DNA of 64,000 nucleotides from DATDIC01 sp963764525 (GTDB taxonomy: Bacteria > Pseudomonadota > Alphaproteobacteria > Acetobacterales > Acetobacteraceae), in assembly GCA_963764525.1 (NCBI GenBank), contig CAVXTC010000031.1:62001-126000 (forward strand). The letters are read 5' to 3'. Of the stretch, positions 1-9,357 are shown one piece after another. Both the position numbers and the translations under genes were made by a program. The notes under the pieces were generated by a model that saw nothing but the letters and a program-made list of their open reading frames with translations, ran no database searches and was not told the DNA's origin. Numbering within the stretch: the stretch's first letter is position 1; each line of letters starts with the position of its first letter.

Positions 1-709
1 CGATGAAGCCGGCGACGAACGGATTGGCCGGGCGTTCATACAAATCCTCCGGCCGGCCGATCTGCTGCATGCGGCCGTCACGCATGACCACAAGCCGGTC
101 GGCCAACGCCATAGCCTCGGTTTGATCATGTGTTACCATCACCGTGGTGATGCCGCGATCCCGCTGCAGCAGCCGGATCTCGCGCGCCATCTCCAGCCGC
201 AGCGCCGCGTCCAGATTGGACAGCGGCTCGTCCAGAAGCAGCAGCCGCGGATGGATCGCCAGCGCGCGGGCCAGCGCTACGCGCTGCTGCTGCCCGCCGG
301 ACAGATGCCGCGGCAGCCGCGCTGCGAATGCATCGAGCCTGACCAGACGCAGCATCTCGGCGACCCGCGTGTCGATGGCGTTCTTGCTCAGACGCCGCAT
401 CTCCAGGCCGAACGCGACGTTGCGCGCAACCGACAGATGCGGGAACAGCGCGTAGCTCTGGAACACGATCCCCATCTGCCGCTGATGCGCCGGCAGCGGC
501 AGGATGCTGGCGCCGTCCAGGCGGATGTCGCCCGATGTCGGCTGCAAAAATCCGGCGATCATGCGCAGGCTGGTGGTCTTGCCGCAGCCCGACGGGCCGA
601 GCAGCACGATCAGCTCACCCGGCGCAATCGACAGCGACATGTCGTCAACCGCATCATGCGCGCCAAAACGCTTGCACAGCCGGTCCAGCACGAGAGCGGC
701 GGCGGTCAT
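1..709 (-). CDS. Spermidine/putrescine-type ABC transporter ATP-binding protein (3' end outside window)
   Basis: Cytoplasmic ATPase that powers a polyamine/iron-type (PotA-like) ABC importer. The first 236 residues are visible. They show Walker A GPSGCGKT at about residues 38-45, a Q-loop in VFQSYALFPH, the signature LSGGQQQR, Walker B LLLLDEP and the switch histidine in VTHDQTEAMALADR. The reading frame is open to the window edge, so the C-terminal TOBE-like regulatory domain expected in PotA proteins cannot be judged. The start ATG overlaps the stop of the upstream permease gene in an ATGA motif, so the two are translationally coupled. The cargo cannot be told from sequence; the permease is of the PotC class. 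Confidence 0.9.
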   Translation of the reverse strand, partial: MTAAALVLDRLCKRFGAHDAVDDMSLSIAPGELIVLLGPSGCGKTTSLRMIAGFLQPTSGDIRLDGASILPLPAHQRQMGIVFQSYALFPHLSVARNVAFGLEMRRLSKNAIDTRVAEMLRLVRLDAFAARLPRHLSGGQQQRVALARALAIHPRLLLLDEPLSNLDAALRLEMAREIRLLQRDRGITTVMVTHDQTEAMALADRLVVMRDGRMQQIGRPEDLYERPANPFVAGFI

Positions 710-1518
710 TGCACGACCTTGGCGATGCGCACGAACCGGTCCAGCGCCAGCAGCGCGGCGCCGATGATCACCATCTGTGCCACCGCGACCGCCGCCACCA
801 ACGGGTCGATATGGTATTCAAGGTATTCCAGGATCGCCACCGGCAGCGTGGTGATGCCGGGTGCGGCCAGGAACAGCGCCATCTCCAGGTTATCGAATGA
901 AACGATAAAGGCGAACAGCCCCGCCGCGACAATTCCTGGCCGCATCGCCGGCAGCGTGACGCGCCAGATCACCAGCAGCGGTGATGCGCCGAGGCTGGCG
1001 GCGGCTTCCTCCGCGGCGCGATCGTGGTTGGCGAGGCTGGCGAGACAAAGCCTGACCACCCATGGTGTGGTGATCAGCATGTGCGCCAGAACCAGGCCGA
1101 GGAAGCCAACGAACGTCAACCCCGTGTGCTGCTCGATCAGCACCAGGAACACGTAGATCGCCAGGCTCAGTGCGATCCCCGGGAAGGTGATCGGCGCCAG
1201 CAGCAGCGCGGCGACCGCGCCGGAAAGCCGGGATCGATACCGCGACAGCCCAATGCCGGCCGGAATGCCGAGCAGCAGGCTGCCGGCCACCGCGACCACC
1301 GCCAGTTCGGCGCTCACCAGCAACGGGCCGCCGAAATTCGGGATGATCGCCGGGTACCAGGACAACGTGTAGCCGCGTGGCGGAAACACGATCAACTTCT
1401 CGTCGAACAGACTGAGATAGACCGTCAGGACCAGCGGGATGCCGATCAGCGCGGCGCCGACGAACACCAGCAGGTTGACAGCACCACGTTCCGCGGCGGC
1501 AATCAGGCGGGGTGGCAT
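706..1518 (-). CDS. ABC transporter permease, PotC-like
   Basis: Inner-membrane permease of a binding-protein-dependent importer, about 270 residues. It has roughly six hydrophobic segments and the cytoplasmic EAA loop seen as AAEEAAASLGASPLLVIWRV, which docks on the ATPase. The C-terminal half carries the SFDNLEMALFL stretch typical of PotC/PotI-type subunits. The ATG at 1518 was preferred: an upstream extension to 1668 would run through a palindromic intergenic repeat and reads like non-coding sequence. The stop overlaps the ATPase start (ATGA). No partner PotB-type permease or binding protein is in the window, so they must lie further left or be unlinked. Confidence 0.88.
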   Translation of the reverse strand: MPPRLIAAAERGAVNLLVFVGAALIGIPLVLTVYLSLFDEKLIVFPPRGYTLSWYPAIIPNFGGPLLVSAELAVVAVAGSLLLGIPAGIGLSRYRSRLSGAVAALLLAPITFPGIALSLAIYVFLVLIEQHTGLTFVGFLGLVLAHMLITTPWVVRLCLASLANHDRAAEEAAASLGASPLLVIWRVTLPAMRPGIVAAGLFAFIVSFDNLEMALFLAAPGITTLPVAILEYLEYHIDPLVAAVAVAQMVIIGAALLALDRFVRIAKVVQ

Positions 1519-1644
1519 TCGTGGTGATTTGATCTCAGATGCGACGATGGATGTCACGACCGTGTTAAATCGCATTGCCCGCGCTTGCGGGAGAGACTCC
1601 CGGCACCGCGGCGATGCGCCACTGGGGATGACAATGCTATCGTC

Positions 1645-1664
1645 ATGGCCGCGAATGCGGCCAT
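1645..1664. repeat. REP-like palindrome (copy 1)
   Basis: A perfect inverted repeat with 8-base arms ATGGCCGC and GCGGCCAT around the loop GAAT, flanked by GTC and CCACG. It lies in the 183-base gap between the amidohydrolase stop and the permease start. Similar palindromes, with arms of the form ATGnCCGC, occur at 16292-16311 and, less perfectly, 5151-5187. It is a dispersed extragenic palindrome; a role as attenuator or mRNA stabiliser is only inferred. Confidence 0.6.
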
Positions 1665-1701
1665 CCACGTCTTCCTTGCATCGCGATGCTCGCCCATCGC
1701 C

Positions 1702-2934
1702 TCACAGCGCATGCTTCACGAACTGCCCGCGCGACATGATTGCCGCCAGCAAGCTGCCATCACTGCGGAACACGCCGATATCGCGATACGGATCGCCATC
1801 AACCACCAGAAGATCAGCGAATGCGCCGGGGATTATCTCACCCAGCCTGCCCTCGGCGCGCACGATCTCCGCGTTGACCAGCGTTGCCGAGCGGATGATG
1901 TCCGGCGGTCGCATCGCCTCCGCGCGGATGGTGAATTCGCTGCAGTGATCGGTCTGCAACTGGCCCAGCAGGTCGCTGCCGAAGCCGATCTTCACTCCGG
2001 CAGACCGAAAGATTTCCAACGACCGAAGCCCCGCCTCAAGCACCAGGTCGTTCTTCGCCAGGCTATACTCCGAAAGCCCGAACTGCGGCCCGCGCTTCTT
2101 CAATGAATCATATGCAACCAGCGTCGGCACGACATAGGTGCCGCGGTCGGCCATCAGCTTCGCGGTCGGGGCGTCGATCAGGTTGCCGTGCTCGATGCAG
2201 CGCACGCCGCCGGTCACCGCACGCTCGATCGCCTTCGCGCTGTAGGCGTGCGCGCAGACATAGCTGCCCCAGCGCGTGGCTTCCTCGACCGCCGCTTCGA
2301 TCTCGTCCATGCGGTATTGCAGGCTTTCCAGCGGGTCGGCCTGCGACGCCACGCCGCCCGACACCATCAGCTTGATGTGGTCGGCGCCCTTGCGCAGCTC
2401 GTCGCGCACCGCCTTGATAACGTCCGGCACGCCGTCCGCCACGCGCGCCGTCCAGTTCAGCCCGTTGCAGCAGGCGCAGCCGAACCCGGCCTGCGTGCGC
2501 CGCCGATGATCCGCATGTCCGCCCGTCTGGCTGAGCGGCTGGCCGGCGATATACAGCCGCGGCCCGACGAACAGCCCCTGCTCCACCGCCGCCTTCATCC
2601 CCCAATCGGCCCCGCCGGTATCGCGTAGCGTGGTGAAGCCGCGCATCAGCATCGCCCGCATCGCCACCGATCCCTTGGCGGACAGCAGGGTCAGCGGCAC
2701 GTCATCCAGCAGCCGCAGGTTCACCTCGGTCAGCACGATATGGATGTGGCAGTCGATCAGCCCCGGCATCAGCGTGCGGTTGCCGATCGGCACGCGGGCG
2801 GCGGCGCTGGCGCTGATCGGCCGGTCGGAGACTTCCTTGATCAGGCCGTCTTCGACCAGGACCTCGATGCCGTCGATCAATTCGTCCCGGCGCGGATCAA
2901 GGAAGCGTCCGCCGGTAAAAACAAACGCGGCCAT
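1702..2934 (-). CDS. Metal-dependent amidohydrolase (imidazolonepropionase/Xaa-Pro dipeptidase-like)
   Basis: Cytosolic hydrolase of the amidohydrolase superfamily, 410 residues, probably cleaving an amide or peptide bond. The metal ligands are visible: H63 and H65 in DCHIH, the carboxylatable lysine K188 in HIKLMVSGG, H229 in CAHAYS, H249 in EHGN and the catalytic D321 in GSD. A C-terminal strand region returns to the beta-sandwich (GAFADLLVVDGDP). The ATG at 2934 starts directly at the conserved FVFTGGRFLD strand; an upstream extension to 2997 is possible but not supported. It reads in the same direction as the following ABC genes, separated by a palindrome. The substrate is unknown; this subgroup includes prolidase-like and pesticide-hydrolysing enzymes. 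Confidence 0.85.
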   Translation of the reverse strand: MAAFVFTGGRFLDPRRDELIDGIEVLVEDGLIKEVSDRPISASAAARVPIGNRTLMPGLIDCHIHIVLTEVNLRLLDDVPLTLLSAKGSVAMRAMLMRGFTTLRDTGGADWGMKAAVEQGLFVGPRLYIAGQPLSQTGGHADHRRRTQAGFGCACCNGLNWTARVADGVPDVIKAVRDELRKGADHIKLMVSGGVASQADPLESLQYRMDEIEAAVEEATRWGSYVCAHAYSAKAIERAVTGGVRCIEHGNLIDAPTAKLMADRGTYVVPTLVAYDSLKKRGPQFGLSEYSLAKNDLVLEAGLRSLEIFRSAGVKIGFGSDLLGQLQTDHCSEFTIRAEAMRPPDIIRSATLVNAEIVRAEGRLGEIIPGAFADLLVVDGDPYRDIGVFRSDGSLLAAIMSRGQFVKHAL

Positions 2935-3003
2935 TCCCGCCTCCCGCCCTGCAACGGCCGACGCTATGCGGCGGGTGTTGCCGAAGTCAAGCAACAAGCC
3001 GCA

Positions 3004-4371
3004 TCAGAACGTGATGGTCGCGTGCGTGCCGATCACCACCGCGTCCTTCAGCGGTGTACTGCTGAAGCTGCTGGGTATTCCGGCGCCGGGATTGATCACC
3101 ACCTGCAGGTCCGGCTGCACGGCGAACCAGGGCGTCGCCTGGATGACGTATGTTGCCTCTATCACCGTCTCGTTCACGTTGTACGGCGATCCGGCGCCGG
3201 TGAAGCGGACGACATCGTTGCCGAATTGCCGCAGCGAAGGGCTGATGCCGAGATACGCGACCGCGACTTCGAGGCTGTCATCGGGCCGGGCCGGAAACGG
3301 CGCCTTGAAGTTCGCGCCGGCCTCGACGAACAGGTTGCTGGTGTTCCGATTACCAGGCGCGGCGGTCGCTTGCAGAAACACGCCGATGCCCTGGTCGTCG
3401 TGTCCCGGGCGCGTCCATACGGCCTGGTCGATGATGCCGTAAACCCCGAAATTGCTTGAATACGACAGCGGAATTCCGTTGCTTGCCGGATCGGCCAGGG
3501 ATCGGCCCCCCTGCGCCGTGACCGGGCTCGGGAAATGCCCGGATTCGAACCAGCCGCCCAGCTTGTACGTCGTCGGCAGCACCGCGGAGCGGTCTGGTGA
3601 ATACCACAGTTCCGCCAACGTCAGCGCGTGGTCGTTCAGCCGGAACGCCGTTCCGTGCAGGTCGCCCATCTGCGGATTGCCGAGGCCGGCCGGCGCCGGG
3701 TCGGCGGTGTACACCCCAGCCAGCAGCGTGATCCTGGCGCTCGCCTGCACCTTCACGCGCACGAACGGCGCCGACAGCGGATAGGTCGGCCCGCCGGACG
3801 TCAGGTCAACAGCTTCCAGTCCGGCAGACCCGAAGCTGGAATTCAGGAACAATGACCCGTACTGCGTCACCGTGAACTCGTAGCTGCTGGTCCCGGACGG
3901 CGAGGTGAACGTGTCGTCGAAGCCCTCCTGTCCGAAGCGGATCGAGACACGACCGCCGAACAGCGACTGTTCCAGCCAGAGATCATACAGCCTGAAACTG
4001 TCGGTCGCCTCGATGCTGCTGACCGTCTGCAGGTTGCCGACCAGGGTCTGGGTGGGGCCGTTTCCGTGGATCTGATAGGCGCTGGCAAACACGGTCGCGC
4101 CCGGCCAGTGCAGCAGCTTTCCCAGATCAAGCGTCAGGCTGCCGAGCGTGGCGCCATCATAGGTGGCACCGCGCTGCAACCCGCCGGTCAGGTTGCCCCA
4201 TGCCTCGCTCTGCTCCTGCAGCGCCGGGGTAATGCCGAGGTCCTGCAACCGCGTGCGCAGCCCACCCCAATCGCCGGTCAGTGTTGCATTGGCAGCGGGC
4301 GCCGGTGTCTGCGCGCCGGCCGGGAACGGGGTGGCGAGCAAACACAGAACAGGAACGCCAAACCGAAGCAG
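3004..4371 (-). CDS. OprB-family carbohydrate-selective porin, start uncertain
   Basis: Outer-membrane porin for sugar diffusion, about 455 residues. After a hydrophobic leader ending PFPAGAQ comes the family N-terminus LTGDWGGLRTRLQDLG, then alternating beta-strand sequence and a C-terminal aromatic residue (HATITF), as expected for an outer-membrane barrel. The start is a problem. Upstream in frame there is no ATG or GTG before tRNA-Gln on the same strand, so only CTG (4371) or TTG (4341) are available. A GTG at 4397 in the neighbouring frame would give a better signal peptide but needs a one-base correction. The gene lies just downstream of the tRNA. Confidence 0.8.
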   Translation of the reverse strand: MLRFGVPVLCLLATPFPAGAQTPAPAANATLTGDWGGLRTRLQDLGITPALQEQSEAWGNLTGGLQRGATYDGATLGSLTLDLGKLLHWPGATVFASAYQIHGNGPTQTLVGNLQTVSSIEATDSFRLYDLWLEQSLFGGRVSIRFGQEGFDDTFTSPSGTSSYEFTVTQYGSLFLNSSFGSAGLEAVDLTSGGPTYPLSAPFVRVKVQASARITLLAGVYTADPAPAGLGNPQMGDLHGTAFRLNDHALTLAELWYSPDRSAVLPTTYKLGGWFESGHFPSPVTAQGGRSLADPASNGIPLSYSSNFGVYGIIDQAVWTRPGHDDQGIGVFLQATAAPGNRNTSNLFVEAGANFKAPFPARPDDSLEVAVAYLGISPSLRQFGNDVVRFTGAGSPYNVNETVIEATYVIQATPWFAVQPDLQVVINPGAGIPSSFSSTPLKDAVVIGTHATITF

Positions 4372-4407
4372 CGGCGGTGTCCGTCGCCGCCGAACACGAG
4401 AGCGGGC

Positions 4408-4481
4408 TGGCTGGGGGCCGTGGGTTCGAACCACGATTAGCGGAGTCAAAGTCCGCTGTCCTACCATTAGACGAGCCCCCA
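4408..4481 (-). tRNA. tRNA-Gln (anticodon UUG), CCA encoded
   Basis: Reading the minus strand from 4481, the acceptor stem TGGGGGC pairs with GCCCCCA. The anticodon stem GCGGA/TCCGC encloses the loop CTTTGAC, giving anticodon TTG. The T-arm is CGTGG-TTCGAAC-CCACG. The body is 71 nt (4411-4481), with discriminator G followed by an encoded CCA at 4408-4410. All stems close without mismatch. Confidence 0.95.
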
Positions 4482-4513
4482 TCCGCCGCCCCTTTGCCAC
4501 GGAGCTGCCGACC

Positions 4514-5131
4514 TTGTCACCCCGGGCCTGGGTCCTGCTGCCCTCCGGCAAGCGCCTGAACCTGCTGGACCCTACGCCGTTCGACTGGTCGGACGACGAT
4601 TTGGCGCTCGGGCTGGCCCGCACCTATCGCTGGGGCGGGCATTCCGCCTGGCCGCTGCCGCTGTCGGTCGCGCAGCACAGCCTGACGGTGCTGGCGATCC
4701 GCCGCAACGGACGCGAACGGCTCGACCCGGGGCGCGAGTTGCGGGAACTGCTGCATGATGCCGATGAGGGCCTGCTGGGGTTCGACGCGATCTCGCCGAT
4801 CAAGCCGTTTCTCGGTGCGGGGTTCGCGGCGCTGGCGGCACGGCTGACCGACGCGATCTGGCGCCGCTACGGGCTGCCGGCGTGGACCGCCGCCGAACAC
4901 GCGGCGCACAAGCGGGCCGATGGGATCGCCGCGGCGAGCGAGGCGGTGCACGTGGTCGGCTGGTCGGCGGCCGAGGTGCGGGCGAGCCTGGGAATCCCGC
5001 TCCGGCCGCTGCTGCGCGATCCGAACCCGCGACCCGGATTTCGGGCATGGGAGCCTTGGCCGCCGGCGATTGCGGCGGAACAGTTTCTGACGGAACTTGG
5101 CCGGTTGACCGGCAAGCGGCCGGAGCGGTGA
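4514..5131 (+). CDS. HD-domain phosphohydrolase (YfbR-like)
   Basis: About 205 residues of the metal-dependent HD superfamily, which hydrolyses phosphoester bonds of nucleotides. The metal-binding histidine is in SVAQHSLTV, the HD dyad in LLHDADEG, and a C-terminal aspartate lies in KRADGIAAA. The layout matches YfbR-type 5'-deoxynucleotidases, but the substrate is not shown. The reading frame continues upstream across the tRNA on the opposite strand, which cannot be coding. TTG at 4514, preceded by CGGAG at 4500-4504, is the best start; CTG at 4505 is an alternative. The gene is divergent from tRNA-Gln and convergent with the Nudix gene. Confidence 0.78.
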   Translation: MSPRAWVLLPSGKRLNLLDPTPFDWSDDDLALGLARTYRWGGHSAWPLPLSVAQHSLTVLAIRRNGRERLDPGRELRELLHDADEGLLGFDAISPIKPFLGAGFAALAARLTDAIWRRYGLPAWTAAEHAAHKRADGIAAASEAVHVVGWSAAEVRASLGIPLRPLLRDPNPRPGFRAWEPWPPAIAAEQFLTELGRLTGKRPER

Positions 5132-5150
5132 CCCTCCCCTACTGTCCCGA

Positions 5151-5187
5151 CGTCATGCCCGCGGGCACAACCTTTGCGGGAATGACG
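5151..5187. repeat. Imperfect REP-like inverted repeat (copy 2)
   Basis: Arms CGTCATGCCCGC (5151-5162) and GCGGGAATGACG (5176-5187) are inverted with one mismatch. The element sits between the convergent ends of the HD and Nudix genes, where it could act as a bidirectional terminator. It belongs to the same palindrome family as 1645-1664 and 16292-16311. Confidence 0.55.
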
Positions 5188-5198
5188 AAAGCCCGGAA

Positions 5199-5630
5199 TC
5201 AGCGCACCAACCACCGGGCGATCGCGATCACCCGGTGCGCCTCGCTCCACAGCGCGTACTCCTCCAGCCGGTCCAGGGGCGCCCAGACCGCCTCCGACAC
5301 ATCGGACGCGGCGACGGGTTCCCCTTCCACCCAGCCGCCGGCGTAGTCTATAATTGTGTAATGGAACTGGATTCGCCCCGTACCGTCTCGTCTGATATTA
5401 TCGACCGTCGCGGTAAGGTGCAGCTTCCCCACCGTCACCCCGGTTTCCTCCGCCAGCTCGCGCCGCGCCGCGTGCTCCGTCGTCTCGCCCAGCTCCTGCG
5501 CCCCGCCGGGCAGTGTCCAGCTTCCCATGTTTGGTGGCTTCCCGCGGCGAACCAGCAGCACGGTGTCGCCCTTCAACACCACCACCCCGATCCCGACGAT
5601 CGGCCGCGCCGGATATTCCCGGTCGCTCAT
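5199..5630 (-). CDS. Nudix hydrolase
   Basis: Cytosolic Nudix pyrophosphohydrolase of 143 residues. The Nudix box is complete: GG at the start, then E of GETTEH and the core RELAEETGV, which bind the divalent metal. The N-terminal strand VGIGVVVLKGDTVLLVRRGK is typical of ADP-ribose or NADH pyrophosphatases and MutT relatives; the substrate cannot be named. The ATG at 5630 overlaps the stop of the upstream DUF4340 gene (ATGA), so it is the last gene of the GldA/F/G-type operon. The functional reason for that linkage is not evident. Confidence 0.9.
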   Translation of the reverse strand: MSDREYPARPIVGIGVVVLKGDTVLLVRRGKPPNMGSWTLPGGAQELGETTEHAARRELAEETGVTVGKLHLTATVDNIRRDGTGRIQFHYTIIDYAGGWVEGEPVAASDVSEAVWAPLDRLEEYALWSEAHRVIAIARWLVR

Positions 5631-6667
5631 TGCGTCACGCCGGACGCGGGTGCGGCCTTGTCCGGCTTGGATTCCAGGTCCGTCAGGCTCGGCACCAGCG
5701 CGATCTGCTTCCAGGCGCCGATGCGGTAAGTCCAGCCGGCAATGCGCGCCTTCAGCGTCGCCGCCTTCGCCTTCGCCGCACCATCGCCGGCAATGTCGAA
5801 GCGGGCGAGCAAATCCTTGCCGCTTTGGATAAAGCCGCGTCGTCACTGCCAGCCCGTCGGTCGTGGTGAACACCGACTGGCCGATCTCCCCGGTCGTCGG
5901 TGCCGCGCCCGGCTGCACATCCTCGCAGGTCAGCATCTCCAGCCCGCGCGCAAGATCGTCCATCTTGTAACTGTCCAGCGGAGGATGCTCGGCAGGCGCG
6001 GTCATCGCCAGCTTGCCGTCCTTGCCGTCGAAGGCCAGCGTCTCATTCGCCGCGCTGCACCGAGACGTGCGCGATCCGGGCATGATCGATGCTGATGATA
6101 TCGCGCTGCAACCACAGCAACGGATCGGCATCGACCACCAGGCTGCCGTCCGCCAGCCAGCCCTGCGCTTCGTCGGGGCGGCGGACGAACACCTCGTCCG
6201 GGCACGTTGCCGGCGGTCAGCACGCGGCGATGGCCGACGATCAGCTCGGCGATCGGCTTGCCGGCGGCATCCAGCACGCGCAGCAGGTCGGCGGTGGAAT
6301 CGGGCGCGTTCGGGTCCTGCAGCCCCAGCTTCGCATAAGCCGCCGGGTCGGCGGTGCGCGGCTCGACCAGGCGAAGCTCGGTCAGTGCGGTCAGCATCCC
6401 GCGCAACTTTTCCGCTTCCACCGGATAACCGCCCCGATCGGCCAGGCCCCAAACATCGCCGTGCCGCCGGATCACCAGCGTCTTGCCCTGGTGAGCGATG
6501 TCCACCTCGGCGGCATCCTGCAACCGGTTCGCAAGCCCCGGAAACATCAGCCGGCCGGCCTCGACCGACTGCGCCGCACCGGGCTCCTGGGCCGGGCCGA
6601 AATACCAGCCCCCGGCTAGCACAATCGCGCCCGCCAGCAGCAGGCTCAGGCCGGTGCGCGGCCTCAT
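5627..6667 (-). CDS. DUF4340 domain protein of the Gld-type ABC operon, three frame breaks
   Basis: About 345 residues when frames are joined. An N-terminal membrane anchor (LLLAGAIVLAGGWYF) is followed by a periplasmic DUF4340 region with LVIRRHGDVWGLADRGGY and AYAKLGLQDP. DUF4340 proteins are usual partners of GldG-type ABC accessory proteins. Three breaks occur near 6200, 6050 and 5831; each is repaired by removing one base (for example an extra G near 6200, an extra T near 5831). Sequence on both sides of each break stays recognisable, which argues for sequencing error or very recent mutation. The start overlaps the GldG-like stop and the end overlaps the Nudix start, both by ATGA. Confidence 0.72.
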
Positions 6668-8620
6668 GCCCGCATTCCCGCCCGCAGCGGCCCGGCCATC
6701 CGATCATCCCCGCGCGCCCGGCCGCGACGCCGGCGCCGCACAAGGCCCATGATCAGCGCCGCCACCGTCAGCAACGCCGGTACCAGCACGATGTTGAACA
6801 CGATCAGCTCGGTCTTCAGCCGCGAGATATTCCGGTTCAGCTCGAACTGCACCGCGCGCAGCTTGCCGCGCGTCGCCAGCACGTCCTGATTGGCCGCCTG
6901 GATCGCCGCGCGCTGCTCCGGCGTGATCACCGCGGCGACGCTTTGATCCGTGCCGGTCGCCGATCCCGTCCGCAGCGTCGTCAGCTTCTTCTGCAAATCG
7001 TCCAGATGCGCGGTCAGCGCCTGCTCGGTCTTGCGGAACTTCGCTTCCGCCTCGGCCTGCATGCGATCCACCACGGTGAACGGCCGCACCGAGGTGCCCC
7101 GCGCGCGCAACCCCAGCAACGCGTCGCCGCCAGCCAGCGTGTCGATCACGTTTGCAACGAACGGACCATTGTCGCTGAACGGCATTGCTTCCTGCTGGCC
7201 GAAGAAATTCTGCTGGCTCAGCCAGAACCGGTCGGCCAGGATGTCGCTGTCGGCGACCACCACCAGATCGGCGGGACTGGCCGTGACGGCGATATGGGCC
7301 GGGAAATCCTTCGGCCGTTGCTGGCCTTTCGCCAGCGGCGGCGGCCCATCGAACGCCGAATGCAAGATGCCGCGGATGCGCGCGGCGATCACGCGCGGCC
7401 CGCCCTGCGGCTTGAAGTCCACCAGCACCTTCGAAGGATCCGGCATCTTCACGGCACTGACCGGGATCAGCCCGGATTGCCCGTCCGTGGTCAGCAGCGG
7501 CGTGAACTCGATCTTCGCGCCCGGAGTCTTGGCGATAAAGCCGGGCGTCGCGACACTGACCTGGTGCAGTTCGGCGGTCGCCGGATCTTCGTGGTTGATC
7601 CCCTTGTCGATGTTGAACCACGCGACGTAGTCGGTCGGCTCGCCGGTCGTCGCCTGCACGCGCCACGCGCCGTCCAGGCTGCCGACGACTTCGTTCGGGT
7701 CATACTGGATGCCCCAGGCGGCGAACAATCGGTGCAGGTCGGATCCGGTGTTGGCTGGCGGCTCGCCGTCGGGGTTCGGCGTGGACGCCAGCGCGTCGCT
7801 CCAGGGATCGACCATCACCATCAGCCGGCCGCCGCGCATCACGAACTGGTCGATCGCGTATTGCGTCGCTTCGGACAGGTTCTGCGCGTCGGCCACCAGC
7901 AGCACCTTGACGTCGGGCGGGATCACCTGCGCATTCAGCGGCACGGATTTCACCGCGTTGGTCTGGCGCAGCAGCATGGTGGAGGCATAGGGCTGACCGA
8001 CCGAATTGCCCGGCATGCCCTGGCGCATCGCCATCATCATGAGCTGCGGGTTGCCATCGACCGGCAGCGACGACATCACGCCGACCACCGGGCGCGCCGG
8101 GTTGGACAGCTCATAGACCAGCTTCGTCAGGTCGTATTCCAGGAAACGTTCGCGGTCGGCCTGGAAGAAGGCGATGGTGCGCTGGTCGTCCAGCAGGTTG
8201 GTGCCGGCCAGGCCGAAATAGACTTTCTCGCCGGACTGATCGAGCGGGACGCCTTGCAACCCGTAGGCCAGCGCTCGGTCTTCGGTGCTGCTGAACGGCT
8301 CGGGGTTGTAGATTTCGAGCTTCAGCTTGCCGCCGGAGCGGGCGGCGTACTCCTCCAGCATTTCGCGCACATGGTCGGCGTACGCGCCATAGGCCGGCAC
8401 CGCCGCGCCGAGCGCCCGCGAATAGAACAGGCGCAGGGTGATCGGTTCCTTCAGCCCGTGCAGGATCGTCTTCGTGCCGGGCGCCAGCGTGTAGATGTGG
8501 CTCTGCGTCAGGTCCAGCCTGCGTCCAGGCGAGCCGCGCATCGGCGAACAGGTTGATGCCGACCACCATCGCCAGCACGCCGATCACCCCGGCGATGGCC
8601 GCCCATGCCCGGTTGCGCAT
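6664..8620 (-). CDS. GldG-family ABC transporter accessory protein, one frame break
   Basis: About 650 residues. An N-terminal membrane helix (WAAIAGVIGVLAMVVGINLF) is followed by a large periplasmic domain of the ABC-type uncharacterised transport class, beginning LDLTQSHIYTLAPGT and containing FYSRALG and VYFGLAGTNLLDDQRTIAFF. Near the end are a coiled-coil stretch (about FRKTEQALTAHLDDLQKKL) and a final membrane helix (IVLVPALLTVAALIMGLV). The ATG at 8620 gives the anchor; the frame shifts near 8520 (one surplus base). It lies between GldF-like and DUF4340 genes. Substrate is unknown; in Bacteroidetes the homologues support gliding, elsewhere their role is unclear. Confidence 0.8.
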
Positions 8621-8622
8621 CG

Positions 8623-9354
8623 TTAAGCCGCTTTCCGGCTTTCGACGATCACCGCGTTCAGGAACAGCCAGAACCCGATGAACGTCGCGAAAAATACCAA
8701 ATCCCGCGCGCTGATGATCCCGCGCGTGAAATCCTGGAAACGGTCGAGCACCGCCAGCCGTCGCGCAATCGCCGCCAGCACCGGCATTTGCTTGCTGAGG
8801 AAATCGGTCACCAGCGGATAGGATGCCACGGCGAACACGAAACACACCGCGACACCCAGCACGAACGCGATCACCTGGTTCTTGCTCAGCGCCGAAACCG
8901 CCGCCCCGATCGCCAGAAACGCCCCGGCGACCAGCAGCGCGCCGGCATAGCCGCACGCGATCACCCCGTTGTCCGGGTTGCCGAGCAGATTGACCGTAAT
9001 CACGAACGGAAACGTCAGCGCCAGCGCGATCGCGCAGAACGCCCAGGCGGCCAGGAACTTCCCGACCACCGCCTGCCATTCCCGGATTGGCAGCGACAAC
9101 AGCAGCTCGATCGTGCCCAGTCGGCGTTCCTCGGCCCAAAGACGCATGGTGATCGCCGGTACCAGCAGCAGGAACACCCAGGGAATGAACGTGAAGAATG
9201 CGCCCAGATCAGCCTGCCCGCGTTCAAAAAAATTACCCAGGTTGAAGGTCAAGGCGCCTTGCAGCACCAGGAAGATCACGATGAACACGGTGGCCACCGG
9301 CGTGGCGAAATAGCCGGCGAGTTCGCGGCGGGCGACGATCAGGGCGGTGCGCAT
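8623..9354 (-). CDS. ABC-2 type permease, GldF-like
   Basis: Inner-membrane subunit of 243 residues with about six hydrophobic helices. It starts RTALIVARRELAGYFATPVA, the usual cytosolic lead-in of ABC-2 permeases, and has the RLWAEERRLGTIELLLSLPI loop characteristic of the GldF/NosY group. With the ATPase (9358-10147) and the GldG-like protein (6664-8620) it forms one exporter-type complex. The gene is intact, and spacing to both neighbours is three bases or fewer. Confidence 0.9.
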   Translation of the reverse strand: MRTALIVARRELAGYFATPVATVFIVIFLVLQGALTFNLGNFFERGQADLGAFFTFIPWVFLLLVPAITMRLWAEERRLGTIELLLSLPIREWQAVVGKFLAAWAFCAIALALTFPFVITVNLLGNPDNGVIACGYAGALLVAGAFLAIGAAVSALSKNQVIAFVLGVAVCFVFAVASYPLVTDFLSKQMPVLAAIARRLAVLDRFQDFTRGIISARDLVFFATFIGFWLFLNAVIVESRKAA

Positions 9355-9357
9355 GGT

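Noticed and set aside
6013..8556. Long plus-strand frame (about 847 codons) over the Gld-type genes
   Set aside because: It is antisense to the DUF4340 and GldG-like genes, is rich in Arg, Gln and His, and shows no domain. It is a shadow of GC-rich coding sequence.
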